Source: Parapedobacter koreensis (GTDB lineage Bacteria > Bacteroidota > Bacteroidia > Sphingobacteriales > Sphingobacteriaceae). From it: a stretch of 64,000 nt of DNA. Location: contig NZ_FNZR01000001.1 of NCBI RefSeq assembly GCF_900109365.1, positions 806,001 through 870,000 of the forward strand. The letters run 5' to 3'. A program made the position numbers and the translations under genes. This document shows positions 47,521-56,746 of this stretch, piece by piece. A model generated the notes under the pieces. That model ran no database searches and was not told where the DNA came from. It saw only the letters and a list, made by a program, of their open reading frames with translations. Positions within the stretch are counted from its first letter, which is position 1, and each line of letters begins with the position of its first letter.

Positions 47521-48639
47521 TTACATTAACAGGGTGTCTATGCGATGGCCATGCACCATTTGTTGTTTTTCAGACCATACAAATACCGTGAACGTACCAT
47601 CTTGTGAGGCCACCATGGCCAGTGCGTCATGCTGGTCATGCACGAATTGCGCGGCAGCGAGGTGACGAGTTCCACCGATATTGGTAGCGTCAAGTAGCTG
47701 GACAACACTCTCTTCAACCGGTTCGGTAATCATCAATTGGGTCACAGGCAGTGAGTGGGGAGAGCGGGCTACTTTCGCACCGAATGCAAGCAAGCAGTGA
47801 TCTTGGGTGACCACAGTAGCGCCGTCAATGGCAGAATATCCTCCTACAGCACGGATCATTTTGCGCAAGGTATCTAGGTAGCTATAGCCGGATAACATGC
47901 CACCGTCATCAGGAGGCAGCATCATATGGGGTTCGACTAAATAATTAATTGGCTTGACGATAGAGTGCAGCCATGCTGAACTATTGGGGGGCACTACCAA
48001 TAGCAGCGCGCCGCGCCCGTGGCTGCGCATTGCCAAAGCCAATTGTATCAGTATATTCTCTGACCGATCAGCCGATGATGAATTGGATAGCCCCAATAAA
48101 GCAGAAAGCATACCCGGACAATCCATCAAACCCCAATGGTTATCATCGATAACCTTGATCTGATTGCCTTTCAGCACCGCTACGTTGATGAATTTCCCCG
48201 TGCCGTCGTGATGCTTCTGTTTCACCACCAACAGACCCGCCTCTACCACTTCTACGACCATACAATGTGGGGGTACGTCATGAGCTGTACCCCAGATGTG
48301 GAAATTGTCACCTTCCAACCATACTCCAAGGTGTATGCCCGGTTGCACAACGGCAGGCGATAGCTTGACCAGGTTGTACGGGGTAAAACGCTGCTGGTAG
48401 CTAAAAATCAAGCTGTTGCCGGCCATATCTGGTGGCACAAAGGCTAGCGATATCTTGGGCTCATACCCCTCCTCCCTACGTAGGCTCGCCCAAAAAGCAG
48501 TATCGATAAGACTTTCAATAACCGGTGTATCCGGTACATGCACATGCTCGGCCTCAGGAGCATTGACCTGCTTTGAAAAGTGTGCGGCTATCCGATGTGA
48601 TACCATCTTGGCAGCCAAATATGTAGGTTCTGAAATCAT
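47521..48639 (-). CDS. DAC-like protein (DACNV-type sensor plus DisA-like fold)
   Basis: Probably a divergent relative of diadenylate cyclases; 372 aa, no signal peptide or membrane helix. Residues about 1-190 form an uncharacterised domain (resembling what has been called DACNV). The C-terminal half has the DAC pattern: RGALLLVVPP strand, SAIDGATVVT with the DGA motif (Asp272), then GGTRHLAAAQFV (Arg325-His326-Leu327) and ALAMVASQDGTFTVF. In DisA/CdaA the second motif is RHR; here the last Arg is Leu. It may make or bind a nucleotide signal; activity is unproven. Confidence 0.65.
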   Translation of the reverse strand: MISEPTYLAAKMVSHRIAAHFSKQVNAPEAEHVHVPDTPVIESLIDTAFWASLRREEGYEPKISLAFVPPDMAGNSLIFSYQQRFTPYNLVKLSPAVVQPGIHLGVWLEGDNFHIWGTAHDVPPHCMVVEVVEAGLLVVKQKHHDGTGKFINVAVLKGNQIKVIDDNHWGLMDCPGMLSALLGLSNSSSADRSENILIQLALAMRSHGRGALLLVVPPNSSAWLHSIVKPINYLVEPHMMLPPDDGGMLSGYSYLDTLRKMIRAVGGYSAIDGATVVTQDHCLLAFGAKVARSPHSLPVTQLMITEPVEESVVQLLDATNIGGTRHLAAAQFVHDQHDALAMVASQDGTFTVFVWSEKQQMVHGHRIDTLLM

Positions 48640-48694
48640 TTTTGTCTATCAGCTAAACAATTTCGTAAGTATTGCCTTTTATGGATTATATTGG

Positions 48695-48702
48695 CAAACT
48701 TA
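48695..48702 (-). promoter_or_regulatory. Putative -7 box for the DAC-like gene
   Basis: TAAGTTTG on the minus strand matches TAnnTTTG; TTCG (48725-48722) lies 19 nt upstream as a one-mismatch -33 element. Leader about 50 nt. Confidence 0.45.
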
Positions 48703-48748
48703 GATAAACTAACTTTACAGACGAAAGAAAATCAAAACAAACAGCATC

Positions 48749-49108
48749 ATGCGGTTCATCATTGACGTATTATTGACAGGATTGGCTATCTTTTTGGCAG
48801 CCTTAATCCTCCCCGACTCTGCGGTAAGCATCGCGGGGTTTGGCTGGGCTATTTTAGCCGGACTTATTATTGGATTCGTAAATGCCACCATCGGCACTGT
48901 GCTCCGGTTTTTTACGTTTCCACTCAACCTGCTCACACTGGGGCTTATTTCATTTATCATTACCGTACTCATGGTACAGCTTACCAGCTACTTCATGGGC
49001 AGCAAATTCGACGTTGCAAATTTCTGGTGGGCGGCGGTATTCGCCATCATCGTGGCTTTGATTGAATTACTCCTGAATAGTATCTTCGGCTCCAAAGACA
49101 GGGATTAA
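48749..49108 (+). CDS. YvlD/phage-holin-4-like membrane protein
   Basis: Small inner-membrane protein, 119 aa, with four hydrophobic helices (FIIDVLLTGLAIFLAALILP; GWAILAGLIIGFVNATIG; FPLNLLTLGLISFIITVL; WWAAVFAIIVALIELLL). It belongs to the holin-superfamily-IV/YvlD group; despite the name no phage genes are near and the function is unknown. Divergent from the DAC-like gene. Confidence 0.85.
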   Translation: MRFIIDVLLTGLAIFLAALILPDSAVSIAGFGWAILAGLIIGFVNATIGTVLRFFTFPLNLLTLGLISFIITVLMVQLTSYFMGSKFDVANFWWAAVFAIIVALIELLLNSIFGSKDRD

Positions 49109-49117
49109 CGAAAATAA

Positions 49118-49159
49118 GGTGCCCAAATGCAATCCCTTTCGATTGCATTCTTGGGCACC
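49118..49159. terminator. Bidirectional terminator-like hairpin
   Basis: GGTGCCCAA (49118-49126) pairs with TTGGGCACC (49151-49159), and TGCAATC (49128-49134) with GATTGCA (49141-49147), giving a 16-bp stem with a small internal bulge and a 6-nt loop. It lies between convergent genes. The minus side is followed by TTATTTT; the plus side lacks a T-run. Confidence 0.65.
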
Positions 49160-49194
49160 GGGGTATATAAAAATAAAGGTTAACGTAGTTAAAC

Positions 49195-49944
49195 TTATTG
49201 GGTCAAATAGCCGCCATCCACGGCATAATATGAGCCATTCACAAAAGAAGCCTTATCTGTACTTAGCCACAGTACGAGTTCGGCTACCTCATTAGCTTCT
49301 CCCAACCGGCCTACCGGATGCTTGGAGACTAGCCAATTGATGGTATCACTATCCATGTCTTTCAATAGCGGCGTATTAATAAATGCCGGGCCTACTGCGT
49401 TGGCACGGATACCACCAGCCGCATACTCCAGCGCAATGTTTTTAGTAAGCCCTACCACACCATGCTTGGCAGCCACGTAGGCGGAAGAATTGGCAAAACC
49501 CACCTGCCCTAAAATGGAAGCCATATTGACAATGACCCCACCCCCAGCCTGCAGCAAGGCAGGTATTTGATAGCGGCAGCCATAGAATACTCCCGAAAGG
49601 TTGATGGCAATGACTTTGTCCCACCCTTCAACGGGGTACTCTCCCGTGGGAGCCGAGGGGCCTCCAATGCCGGCATTGTTGCAAGCAATATGCAATGCAC
49701 CATACTGTTCAACAGTTTGCTTAACCAAACGTTCATTGTCATCGGCTTTGGATGTATCAGCAGCAATAAAAAAAGCATCTCCCCCGGCATCTTTAATCAG
49801 TTTCACCGTTTCTTCGCCACCGCCCACGCTGATGTCCGAGACAATCACTTTCGCCCCTTCGCGCGCATATGCCTGTGCTACCGCCCGGCCAATCCCGGAG
49901 GCCGCACCAGTGACAATAGCTACCTTATCCATTAACATTCCCAT
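49195..49944 (-). CDS. SDR-family oxidoreductase
   Basis: NAD(P)-dependent short-chain dehydrogenase, 249 aa from the ATG at 49944. It has the cofactor loop TGAASGIG, NNAG, the catalytic Ser in NMASILGQ and Tyr-x3-Lys in SAYVAAKHG. The frame extends to 49980, but a -7 box at 49978-49985 implies that region is not translated; 49932 (MDKVAIVTG) is another option. Substrate unknown. The AraC-type gene just upstream may regulate it. Confidence 0.92.
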   Translation of the reverse strand: MGMLMDKVAIVTGAASGIGRAVAQAYAREGAKVIVSDISVGGGEETVKLIKDAGGDAFFIAADTSKADDNERLVKQTVEQYGALHIACNNAGIGGPSAPTGEYPVEGWDKVIAINLSGVFYGCRYQIPALLQAGGGVIVNMASILGQVGFANSSAYVAAKHGVVGLTKNIALEYAAGGIRANAVGPAFINTPLLKDMDSDTINWLVSKHPVGRLGEANEVAELVLWLSTDKASFVNGSYYAVDGGYLTQ

Positions 49945-49977
49945 AATCGAATTACTTTTTGTTTGCTTTTGATATAA

Positions 49978-49985
49978 CAAAGATA
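49978..49985 (-). promoter_or_regulatory. Putative -7 box for the SDR gene
   Basis: TATCTTTG on the minus strand; the -33 site is weak. It argues for the start at 49944 or later and for transcription apart from the AraC gene. Confidence 0.45.
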
Positions 49986-50034
49986 GCGGTGTTTTGGTTG
50001 GATAAAAGTGACGATGATCAACTAAATAAATGAG

Positions 50035-50931
50035 TTAACCAAACGCGACCGTTATTGTTTTGCGGAATGCTTCAGGGGTATTCCCCGTGTATTTCTTAAA
50101 AAACTTGCTGAAATAGGAGTTGTCTTTGAAATTGAGTGCATCGGCTATGGCTGCTACCGAAAATTCGGGATTGACTAACAAGCGCTTGGCTTCTAACACG
50201 ATACGATCCCGAATCACTTCTCCCGCTGACTGCCCCAATAGGTCCGAACAAATGGCATTAAGGTGATTGGGCGTGATGTACAACAGGGCTGCATAATCCT
50301 TGGGCAAGCGCAGTTCAGCAAAATGCTGATCAACGAGTTTCTGGAAATTTCGGAGCAAGGTCGCATTGTAGGAAAGCGGTGCTAGCCTGGAACGCTCCTG
50401 CAGTGTTGCCAATTCCAGGAATAGGGTCAAGGCACGCACGCGTAGTTGATCGAGATGGAGCGCATTCAACGACGACACCAATGACACCATTTCGCCAAAC
50501 AGACTTGCCACCTTTGCACGCATTGATGGTGGGACATCCAGTACCGCTTGCTGCACTTGGCCCCGGAAAAAAGCAAATTCTTCCAGGTAATCGGGCCGTA
50601 ATAGGAATGACTGGAAAAACGACGCTGAAAAATTAAGCACATACCCATCTACACTTCCCTGAAAATCCCAGTGGTGCACTTGTCCGGGTATCATCGCATA
50701 CAATTGGAACGGACGGACTTCAAACCGTTGGAAATCAATAGTATGATATCCGCCACCCGATATAAAGTACACCATATGGTAGAAGCTGTGCCGATGGGGC
50801 ATATGAAGCTTATGATGCCGATGGATATACGGAGCAAAAGGCTGCACCAAAATATCGGGCTGATAGGTGCCCAAACCCGCAATATCATATACCGGATAGC
50901 CCTGTTGTGCCATGGGCTGTAAGTATAACAT
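50035..50931 (-). CDS. AraC-family transcription regulator
   Basis: 298 aa: N-terminal cupin-like effector domain (HRHHKLHMPHRHSFYHMVYF) and C-terminal double-HTH AraC domain (AIADALNFKDNSYFSKFFKK, then YTGNTPEAFRK). Start could also be the ATG at 50913. It lies 21 bp after the DUF983 gene and before the SDR gene on the same strand. Confidence 0.92.
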   Translation of the reverse strand: MLYLQPMAQQGYPVYDIAGLGTYQPDILVQPFAPYIHRHHKLHMPHRHSFYHMVYFISGGGYHTIDFQRFEVRPFQLYAMIPGQVHHWDFQGSVDGYVLNFSASFFQSFLLRPDYLEEFAFFRGQVQQAVLDVPPSMRAKVASLFGEMVSLVSSLNALHLDQLRVRALTLFLELATLQERSRLAPLSYNATLLRNFQKLVDQHFAELRLPKDYAALLYITPNHLNAICSDLLGQSAGEVIRDRIVLEAKRLLVNPEFSVAAIADALNFKDNSYFSKFFKKYTGNTPEAFRKTITVAFG

Positions 50932-50952
50932 TTTTCTGCGGATTTAGGAGGT

Positions 50953-51339
50953 TTAATTTTTGTTTTCCGGCTGGTAGTGCAGCCCGGGCGTAAGCCAGTG
51001 CAACAAAATAACCCGGGAATACCGGTAATTAAACGGTGCAAACACCAGCGCTGTGGCAAAAGCCACTACCAGGTAAAGCCAGGGGCCGTCCATGTATCCC
51101 GTAAGCAGATAAGTACCCACGCAAGCCGTTACCAACTCAGCCACAACCATTGCATAACTCACAAACATGGCTACATAGAAATAACCGGGTTCGCGTTCGA
51201 AACGTAGACCACAATGCGGACAAGTTTCGTTCATCTTTTGTATCTTCAACCCATAGGCCTTGCCTATAAAGATATTCCCTTGGCGGCAACGTGGGCATTT
51301 AGCATGCACCGCTGCGCTAAATGATGTCGTCGTATCCAT
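50953..51339 (-). CDS. DUF983 membrane protein with zinc ribbon
   Basis: 128 aa from the ATG at 51339 (MDTTTSFSAAVHAKCPRCRQ). Two CxxC pairs (CPRC and CPHC) form a probable zinc ribbon, followed by two membrane helices (YFYVAMFVSYAMVVAELV; WLYLVVAFATALVFAPF). Function of DUF983 is not established. The frame reaches 51384, but a possible -7 box at 51368-51375 (TACCTTTG, minus strand) favours the shorter form. Confidence 0.85.
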   Translation of the reverse strand: MDTTTSFSAAVHAKCPRCRQGNIFIGKAYGLKIQKMNETCPHCGLRFEREPGYFYVAMFVSYAMVVAELVTACVGTYLLTGYMDGPWLYLVVAFATALVFAPFNYRYSRVILLHWLTPGLHYQPENKN

Positions 51340-51565
51340 TGTCTTAATTGTATTATTCATCATGACACAAAGGTACCCCGCCATAATGAAATGTACGGGT
51401 AATATGTCACTATCTAATGGTATTTTTTACGGAATCGATTGCATAAACTTTTTGCTTGCAAGTCCAACAAAAGTATGTATCTTGGAATCTGTTTTTCCGT
51501 CATCCTGGTTTAAGGGATGGATGTTTAACCAATAAACAACAGACTTTTACCCAAATAGGCTCAAC

Positions 51566-54340
51566 ATGGTCATGAAAGCGAAACGTGGAAAAGCGGCTAT
51601 TGGTGTCTGTATTGCATTAGCCGTTATGATGCTGGCATTACTGCAATGGAAAGAAGAACCTGTTGACTTCAGCGCGGAGATAAAACCGATTCTCAATAAG
51701 CATTGCATCACCTGCCACGGCGGCGTAAAGAAAAACGGTGGTTTTAGCCTCCTGTTTGAAGAAGAAGCTTTTGCTAAGACGGAGTCCGGCAAACCTGCCA
51801 TTATTCCCGGGGATTCCCGACATAGTGAATTTATCCGCCGACTTACTGCGAACGACCCGGAGGAACGCATGCCTTACAATGCACCGCCATTGGATAAAAA
51901 AGAAATCGAACTACTCACCCGATGGGTGGAACAGGGTGCCAAATGGGGTGAACATTGGGCCTATTCCCTTCCCAAAGTAGTAAAAGTGCCGCGCGGCCGC
52001 CTTACCATGGCATCCTTATTGAGCTTTTTGGGCAATAAGCCCCTGCATAGCGATATTGACTATTTTATTCAGGAAAAACATAAAAAACTCAAGTTGGATT
52101 TCGCAGCCGAGGCTGATCGTGCCACATTGCTCCGCAGATTATCGCTAGATCTCATCGGGCTACCCCCGTCACCCGAACAGGTAGCAGCCTTCGCCAACGA
52201 CATCCGGGAAGATGCCTATGAACGCCGGGTAGATAGCTTGCTGGCCTCACCACGCTTTGGCGAACGCTGGGCTTCATGGTGGCTGGATATCGCACGGTAC
52301 GCGGATACCAAAGGCTATGAGAAAGACAATTCCAGGCAAATATGGGCATATCGCGATTGGGTTATCCAAGCTTTTAACCGTGACATGCCTTTCAACACGT
52401 TCACCATCGAACAGCTCGCCGGTGATTTATTACCCAACCCTTCAAAAGATCAATTGATTGCAACGGCGTTCCATCGCAATACCATGGTCAATGACGAGGG
52501 GGGCACCGAAGATGAAGAGTTTCGCGTAGCCGCTGTAATTGACCGCGTAAATACAACTTACCAAACTTGGCTGGCCACGACCTTTGAATGTGCACAATGC
52601 CATAGCCATACCTATGATCCCATCAAGTTTGAGGAATACTACAAATCCATGGCCTTTTTCAACAATACAAGGGATGAAGATACACCAGGGGACTATCCCA
52701 CACTCCGCTTTTATAACGAAGAAGACAGTGCAAAGGTCGTGCTCATCAAGCAGTGGATAGCGAAGTATAACACCCATGAAGCCGTTGTTTCTTCTGACCT
52801 CTTTCTGCACACGCTTGAGCCGAAAATCCATGCACATGCTTGTGACCAGTTGGTCAATGGGGCATTGGTAGACACCAAATGGCTGGGCATCAGACATGGC
52901 GGCAGCGCCAGGCTGCCAGCCATCATGCTGGATTCCAAGGATCTGTTTTATATCAACTATAGCACGGGATCTTCCGGTGGCCAGTTGGAAATACGCGCAG
53001 ACAGTCCTAATGGGGCCCTCTTAGCAAAATCCGCTCTGCCGGTGACCCAAGGCATGCAAACCATTGCCATCCCCCTCGCGGTGCTTGGCGGACAGCGCGA
53101 TATTTATTTACAATTCAAAAACCCGTCGATACCTACGGACTATGAAGTATGTTTGGTCGAATGGATGGCTTTTCGGGAAGCATTACCTGGTAACAACGAA
53201 CCACAGCATCAGCAGATGCAGCAAACTTTTCTTGAATTGGTGAATACCCGCACTCCGTCCGTCCCTATAATGATTGAAAACCCGCAAGATATGCGACGGG
53301 AAACTCACGTCTTTGAACGGGGAAACTGGCTGGTACAGGGGAAAGCTGTGGAACCCGAAGTGCCGCAATTTCTGCACGATTTTCCCAAGGAGGCACCTCG
53401 TAACCGCCTTGGGTTTGCGCAATGGCTGGTGAGTGAAGAAAACCCGCTGACGGCCCGTACGTTGGTCAACAGGCTATGGGCACAGCTATTTGGCCACGGC
53501 ATCGTCGAGCCTTTGGTCGACATGGGATCGCAAAGTGATCCACCAACCCACCCCGAACTGCTGGATTGGCTAGCCCTGCAGTTTATGCATGACATGGATT
53601 GGAGCGTGAAACGCCTGTTGAGGGAATTGGTCGTTTCTGCAACCTATCGCCAATCTTCAGTATTGCCCCCCGAACTAGCAGAAAAGGATCCAGGCAACAA
53701 GTATTACGCCCGTGGGCCACGATTCAGACTCTCTGCCGAGCAAATACGTGATCAGGCACTAGCCGTAAGCGGTCTTTTAAGCACCAAGATGTATGGCCCA
53801 AGTGTAATGCCGTATCAGCCCGAGGGCGTATGGATGAGCGTGTACAGTGGTGAAAGCTGGAAAAAGAGCGAAGGTGAAGATCAATACCGCCGGGGCATAT
53901 ACACCTTTATCAAACGGACAAGTCCTTACCCTTCGTTCATTACGTTTGATGCCTCCAGTCGCGAGGTTTGCCTGGTGGATCGCATCCGTACAAACACGCC
54001 CCTACAAGCGCTCACTACACTTAATGACCCCGTGTACCAAGAAGCAGCGCTGCACCTTGCGAAGCAAATGGAAACCGCCGGAAAGGGGAAGATCAAAGAA
54101 GCCATCCAATCGGCTTATCTACACGTGATGCAGCGGCCATTGCCCGAAGATAAATACCGCGTGTTCGAAAAATTATTCCGGGAAACTTCGGCACATTACC
54201 GAAAGCATCCACAGGAGGCGACTAAACTACTTGGTACCATAGCTATACAGCGGCCGCCAGCCGACAATGCCAATACGGCTGCGTATGCCGTTGTAGCCAG
54301 CGCACTGTTAAATCTTGATGAATTCCTTACGAAATCTTAA
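51566..54340 (+). CDS. Planctomycete-type cytochrome c / DUF1549 / DUF1553 protein
   Basis: Large exported protein of the PSD1 group, 924 aa. An N-terminal helix (about 10-28) anchors or exports it. A PSCyt1 domain follows with haem motif CITCH (47-51) and RMPYNAPPLDKKEIELLTRW. DUF1549 comes next (about 165-400) and carries a second CxxCH (FECAQCHSHTYDPIKF). A CBM6-like beta-sandwich (about 430-560) separates it from DUF1553 (RTLVNRLWAQLFGHGIVEPL; VRTNTPLQALTTLNDP-like segment). The family is common in Planctomycetes and its reaction is unknown. DUF1501 follows after 12 bp, as in planctomycete clusters. Confidence 0.88.
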   Translation: MVMKAKRGKAAIGVCIALAVMMLALLQWKEEPVDFSAEIKPILNKHCITCHGGVKKNGGFSLLFEEEAFAKTESGKPAIIPGDSRHSEFIRRLTANDPEERMPYNAPPLDKKEIELLTRWVEQGAKWGEHWAYSLPKVVKVPRGRLTMASLLSFLGNKPLHSDIDYFIQEKHKKLKLDFAAEADRATLLRRLSLDLIGLPPSPEQVAAFANDIREDAYERRVDSLLASPRFGERWASWWLDIARYADTKGYEKDNSRQIWAYRDWVIQAFNRDMPFNTFTIEQLAGDLLPNPSKDQLIATAFHRNTMVNDEGGTEDEEFRVAAVIDRVNTTYQTWLATTFECAQCHSHTYDPIKFEEYYKSMAFFNNTRDEDTPGDYPTLRFYNEEDSAKVVLIKQWIAKYNTHEAVVSSDLFLHTLEPKIHAHACDQLVNGALVDTKWLGIRHGGSARLPAIMLDSKDLFYINYSTGSSGGQLEIRADSPNGALLAKSALPVTQGMQTIAIPLAVLGGQRDIYLQFKNPSIPTDYEVCLVEWMAFREALPGNNEPQHQQMQQTFLELVNTRTPSVPIMIENPQDMRRETHVFERGNWLVQGKAVEPEVPQFLHDFPKEAPRNRLGFAQWLVSEENPLTARTLVNRLWAQLFGHGIVEPLVDMGSQSDPPTHPELLDWLALQFMHDMDWSVKRLLRELVVSATYRQSSVLPPELAEKDPGNKYYARGPRFRLSAEQIRDQALAVSGLLSTKMYGPSVMPYQPEGVWMSVYSGESWKKSEGEDQYRRGIYTFIKRTSPYPSFITFDASSREVCLVDRIRTNTPLQALTTLNDPVYQEAALHLAKQMETAGKGKIKEAIQSAYLHVMQRPLPEDKYRVFEKLFRETSAHYRKHPQEATKLLGTIAIQRPPADNANTAAYAVVASALLNLDEFLTKS

Positions 54341-54352
54341 CCCGCTGCAACA

Positions 54353-55846
54353 ATGGAAAAACTATTCAAGGAAGCACAGGAAACAACGTTGAAAGCCGTC
54401 ACCCGACGGCATTTCCTCCTAGAATGCGTCGCCGGCGTAGGAAGCATTGCCTTGGGGTCGATGCTTGGCGGATGCATGGGCTCGCGTGCTGGAAGCAACT
54501 CCAGCGGAGATCTGCTTATCGACACGATGAACCCACTTGCCCCTAAATCCCCGCATTTTGCAGCCCGGGCCAAAAACGTGATTTATCTACATATGGCGGG
54601 AGCCCCTTCCCAATTGGAGCTTTTTGACTATAAGCCCGAATTGCACAAGCTGCACAACCATCTTTGCCCACCGTCGTTGCTTGAAGGCAAAAAATTTGCT
54701 TTCATCCGTGGGACACCCAAGATGTTGGGACCGCAAGCTACATTCCGCCAATATGGGCAAAGTGGTGCATGGATTTCTGACCTGCTCCCTCATTTTTCGA
54801 AGGTAGTGGATGAGGTGAGCTTCCTGAAAGCCGTCCACACCGACCAGTTCAACCACGGGCCGGCCCAGCTTTTCATGCACACTGGTCATGCCCGGCTGGG
54901 ACGGCCAAGCATCGGTTCTTGGGTCACTTACGGCTTAGGGACGGAAAATAGCAATTTACCGGGCTTCGTGGTGCTCACTTCTGGTGGCAAAACTCCGGAT
55001 GCGGGAAAAAGCGTCTGGGGCAGCGGCTTTCTCCCCTCGGTATATCAAGGCGTACAGTGCCGTTCGCATGGAGATCCAGTACTTTATATCAGCGATCCGG
55101 ACGGAGTAAGCCGCGATCTGAAACGAAAGGCTATCGACGCCATTAATACCGTCAACATGGAAGAATATCAGACCTATAAAGACCCTGAAATCCTCGCGCG
55201 CATCGCCCAATACGAAATGGCCTACAACATGCAGATAGCCGTGCCGGACGTCATGGATCTCCGCAATGAACCGGAATATATCCATGAGCTTTACGGTACG
55301 CAACCGGGCAAAGAATCCTTTGCCAACAATTGCCTATTGGCCCGAAAACTGGTGGAGCGGGGCGTACGGTTCGTACAGTTGTTTGACTGGGGGTGGGATA
55401 GCCATGGCACCAGTGCCGATGATGCGCTCGACTTAGGATTCCGCAACAAATGCCGCCAAATAGACCGCCCGATGACCGCTTTGTTGCTTGACCTCAAACA
55501 GCGGGGCCTTCTTGATGAAACGCTGGTTGTGTGGGGGGGTGAGTTTGGCCGTACACCCATGCAGGAAAACCGAGACAATCAAGAAATGCCATTCGCGGGG
55601 CGCGATCATCACCCTGATGCATATACCATCTGGATGGCCGGCGGCGGCGTAAAAAAGGGAATGACATGGGGCGAGACCGATGAAATAGGCTTTTCTGCCG
55701 TAAGTGGGCGTACCGCCGTCCATGATGTACATGCCACCATGCTCCATCTCCTGGGCTTTGATCACGAAAAACTGACTTACCAATTTCAGGGGCGGCCCTT
55801 CCGGCTCACCGACGTGGAGGGGCACCTTATCCAAGCACTCATTTAA
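54353..55846 (+). CDS. DUF1501 protein with Tat/lipoprotein signal
   Basis: 497-aa exported protein of the DUF1501 family, sulfatase/alkaline-phosphatase-like in fold. The N-terminus has a twin-arginine motif (TRRHFLL, Arg18-Arg19) followed by a lipobox (SMLGGCMG, Cys41), so it may be a folded, cofactor-bearing lipoprotein exported by Tat. Later motifs include YLHMAGAPSQLELFDYKP, DWGWDSHG, VVWGGEFGRTPM and GRDHHPDAYTIWMAGGGVKK, the conserved metal-site-like segments of the family. It is the usual partner of the preceding cytochrome protein. Confidence 0.9.
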   Translation: MEKLFKEAQETTLKAVTRRHFLLECVAGVGSIALGSMLGGCMGSRAGSNSSGDLLIDTMNPLAPKSPHFAARAKNVIYLHMAGAPSQLELFDYKPELHKLHNHLCPPSLLEGKKFAFIRGTPKMLGPQATFRQYGQSGAWISDLLPHFSKVVDEVSFLKAVHTDQFNHGPAQLFMHTGHARLGRPSIGSWVTYGLGTENSNLPGFVVLTSGGKTPDAGKSVWGSGFLPSVYQGVQCRSHGDPVLYISDPDGVSRDLKRKAIDAINTVNMEEYQTYKDPEILARIAQYEMAYNMQIAVPDVMDLRNEPEYIHELYGTQPGKESFANNCLLARKLVERGVRFVQLFDWGWDSHGTSADDALDLGFRNKCRQIDRPMTALLLDLKQRGLLDETLVVWGGEFGRTPMQENRDNQEMPFAGRDHHPDAYTIWMAGGGVKKGMTWGETDEIGFSAVSGRTAVHDVHATMLHLLGFDHEKLTYQFQGRPFRLTDVEGHLIQALI

Positions 55847-55858
55847 TTTATACAGCCT

Positions 55859-56746
55859 ATGAATATGCGTATCCGCTTTACTTTGCTGCTTCTGATAGCC
55901 ACTTGCGTATGCTCGGCAGCCCATGCTCAACCACATACTGCTGGTATCTCGTATTTCTGTACAGACTGGGGGAGAAGCGTCCCTTGGGACGAATTTTGCA
56001 AGCAGGTCAAAGAAGCCGGATTCGATGGCGTGGAAACCTGGGTACCCGCCGATAGCACGACACGTAAAGAAATGAAAGCCGCATTGACCAAATACGACCT
56101 GTCTTATATCTTCTTATGCACGGGTTCGGGCCCTGATTTTGATACCTATCTCGGCGCTTACAAAAGCGGCTTAATACAGGCTGCTGCACTTAAACCCGTA
56201 CTCATCAATAGCCATACCGGCAAGGATCATTTCAGCTTTGCACAAAATGAGGCCCTCATTGCCGTTGCCGACTCAATAAGCCGTGTAACAGGCATTCCAC
56301 TTACACACGAGACACACCGTGGGCGGTTCAGTTTTGCCGCCCATGTGACACGCGAATACCTGGAACGGTTGCCCTATCTCCAGCTTACGTTGGACATTTC
56401 GCATTGGTGCACAGTACATGAGTCCATGCTTGATGACCAGCCGGAAGCTGTAGCCCTTGCCCTACAACGGACTGGACATATTCATGCACGCGTAGGCCAC
56501 CCCGAAGGGCCTCAGGTGAACGATCCCCGCGCACCGGAATGGCAAGATATCGTACAACGTCACTTGGCCTGGTGGGATACCATTGCAGCCGCCCATCGTG
56601 AGCAGCACAAACCACTCACCATTACCACCGAATTTGGCCCACCTGATTACCTCCCTACTTTACCGTATACACGGCAACCCTTGGCCGACCAGTGGGAAAT
56701 CAATAAATACATGCTCAATTTGTTGAAATCTCGTTTCGGCAATTAA
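55859..56746 (+). CDS. Exported TIM-barrel sugar isomerase/epimerase-like protein
   Basis: 295 aa: signal peptide (1-23, ending AAHAQ), then a xylose-isomerase-like TIM barrel (EAGFDGVETWVP; INSHTGKDHFS; LTHETHRGRFSF; LTLDISHWC; HIHARVGHPEG; ITTEFGPPDY) with likely metal ligands Glu, Asp, His and Glu. Most relatives are cytoplasmic, so a signal peptide is notable and places it with the other exported proteins of this cluster. The stop overlaps the next start by one base (TAATG). Confidence 0.87.
   Translation: MNMRIRFTLLLLIATCVCSAAHAQPHTAGISYFCTDWGRSVPWDEFCKQVKEAGFDGVETWVPADSTTRKEMKAALTKYDLSYIFLCTGSGPDFDTYLGAYKSGLIQAAALKPVLINSHTGKDHFSFAQNEALIAVADSISRVTGIPLTHETHRGRFSFAAHVTREYLERLPYLQLTLDISHWCTVHESMLDDQPEAVALALQRTGHIHARVGHPEGPQVNDPRAPEWQDIVQRHLAWWDTIAAAHREQHKPLTITTEFGPPDYLPTLPYTRQPLADQWEINKYMLNLLKSRFGN

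Noticed and set aside
48749-49108. Holin gene as a sign of prophage
   Set aside because: The YvlD/holin-IV group is common on chromosomes, and no phage structural, integrase or lysis genes are near.
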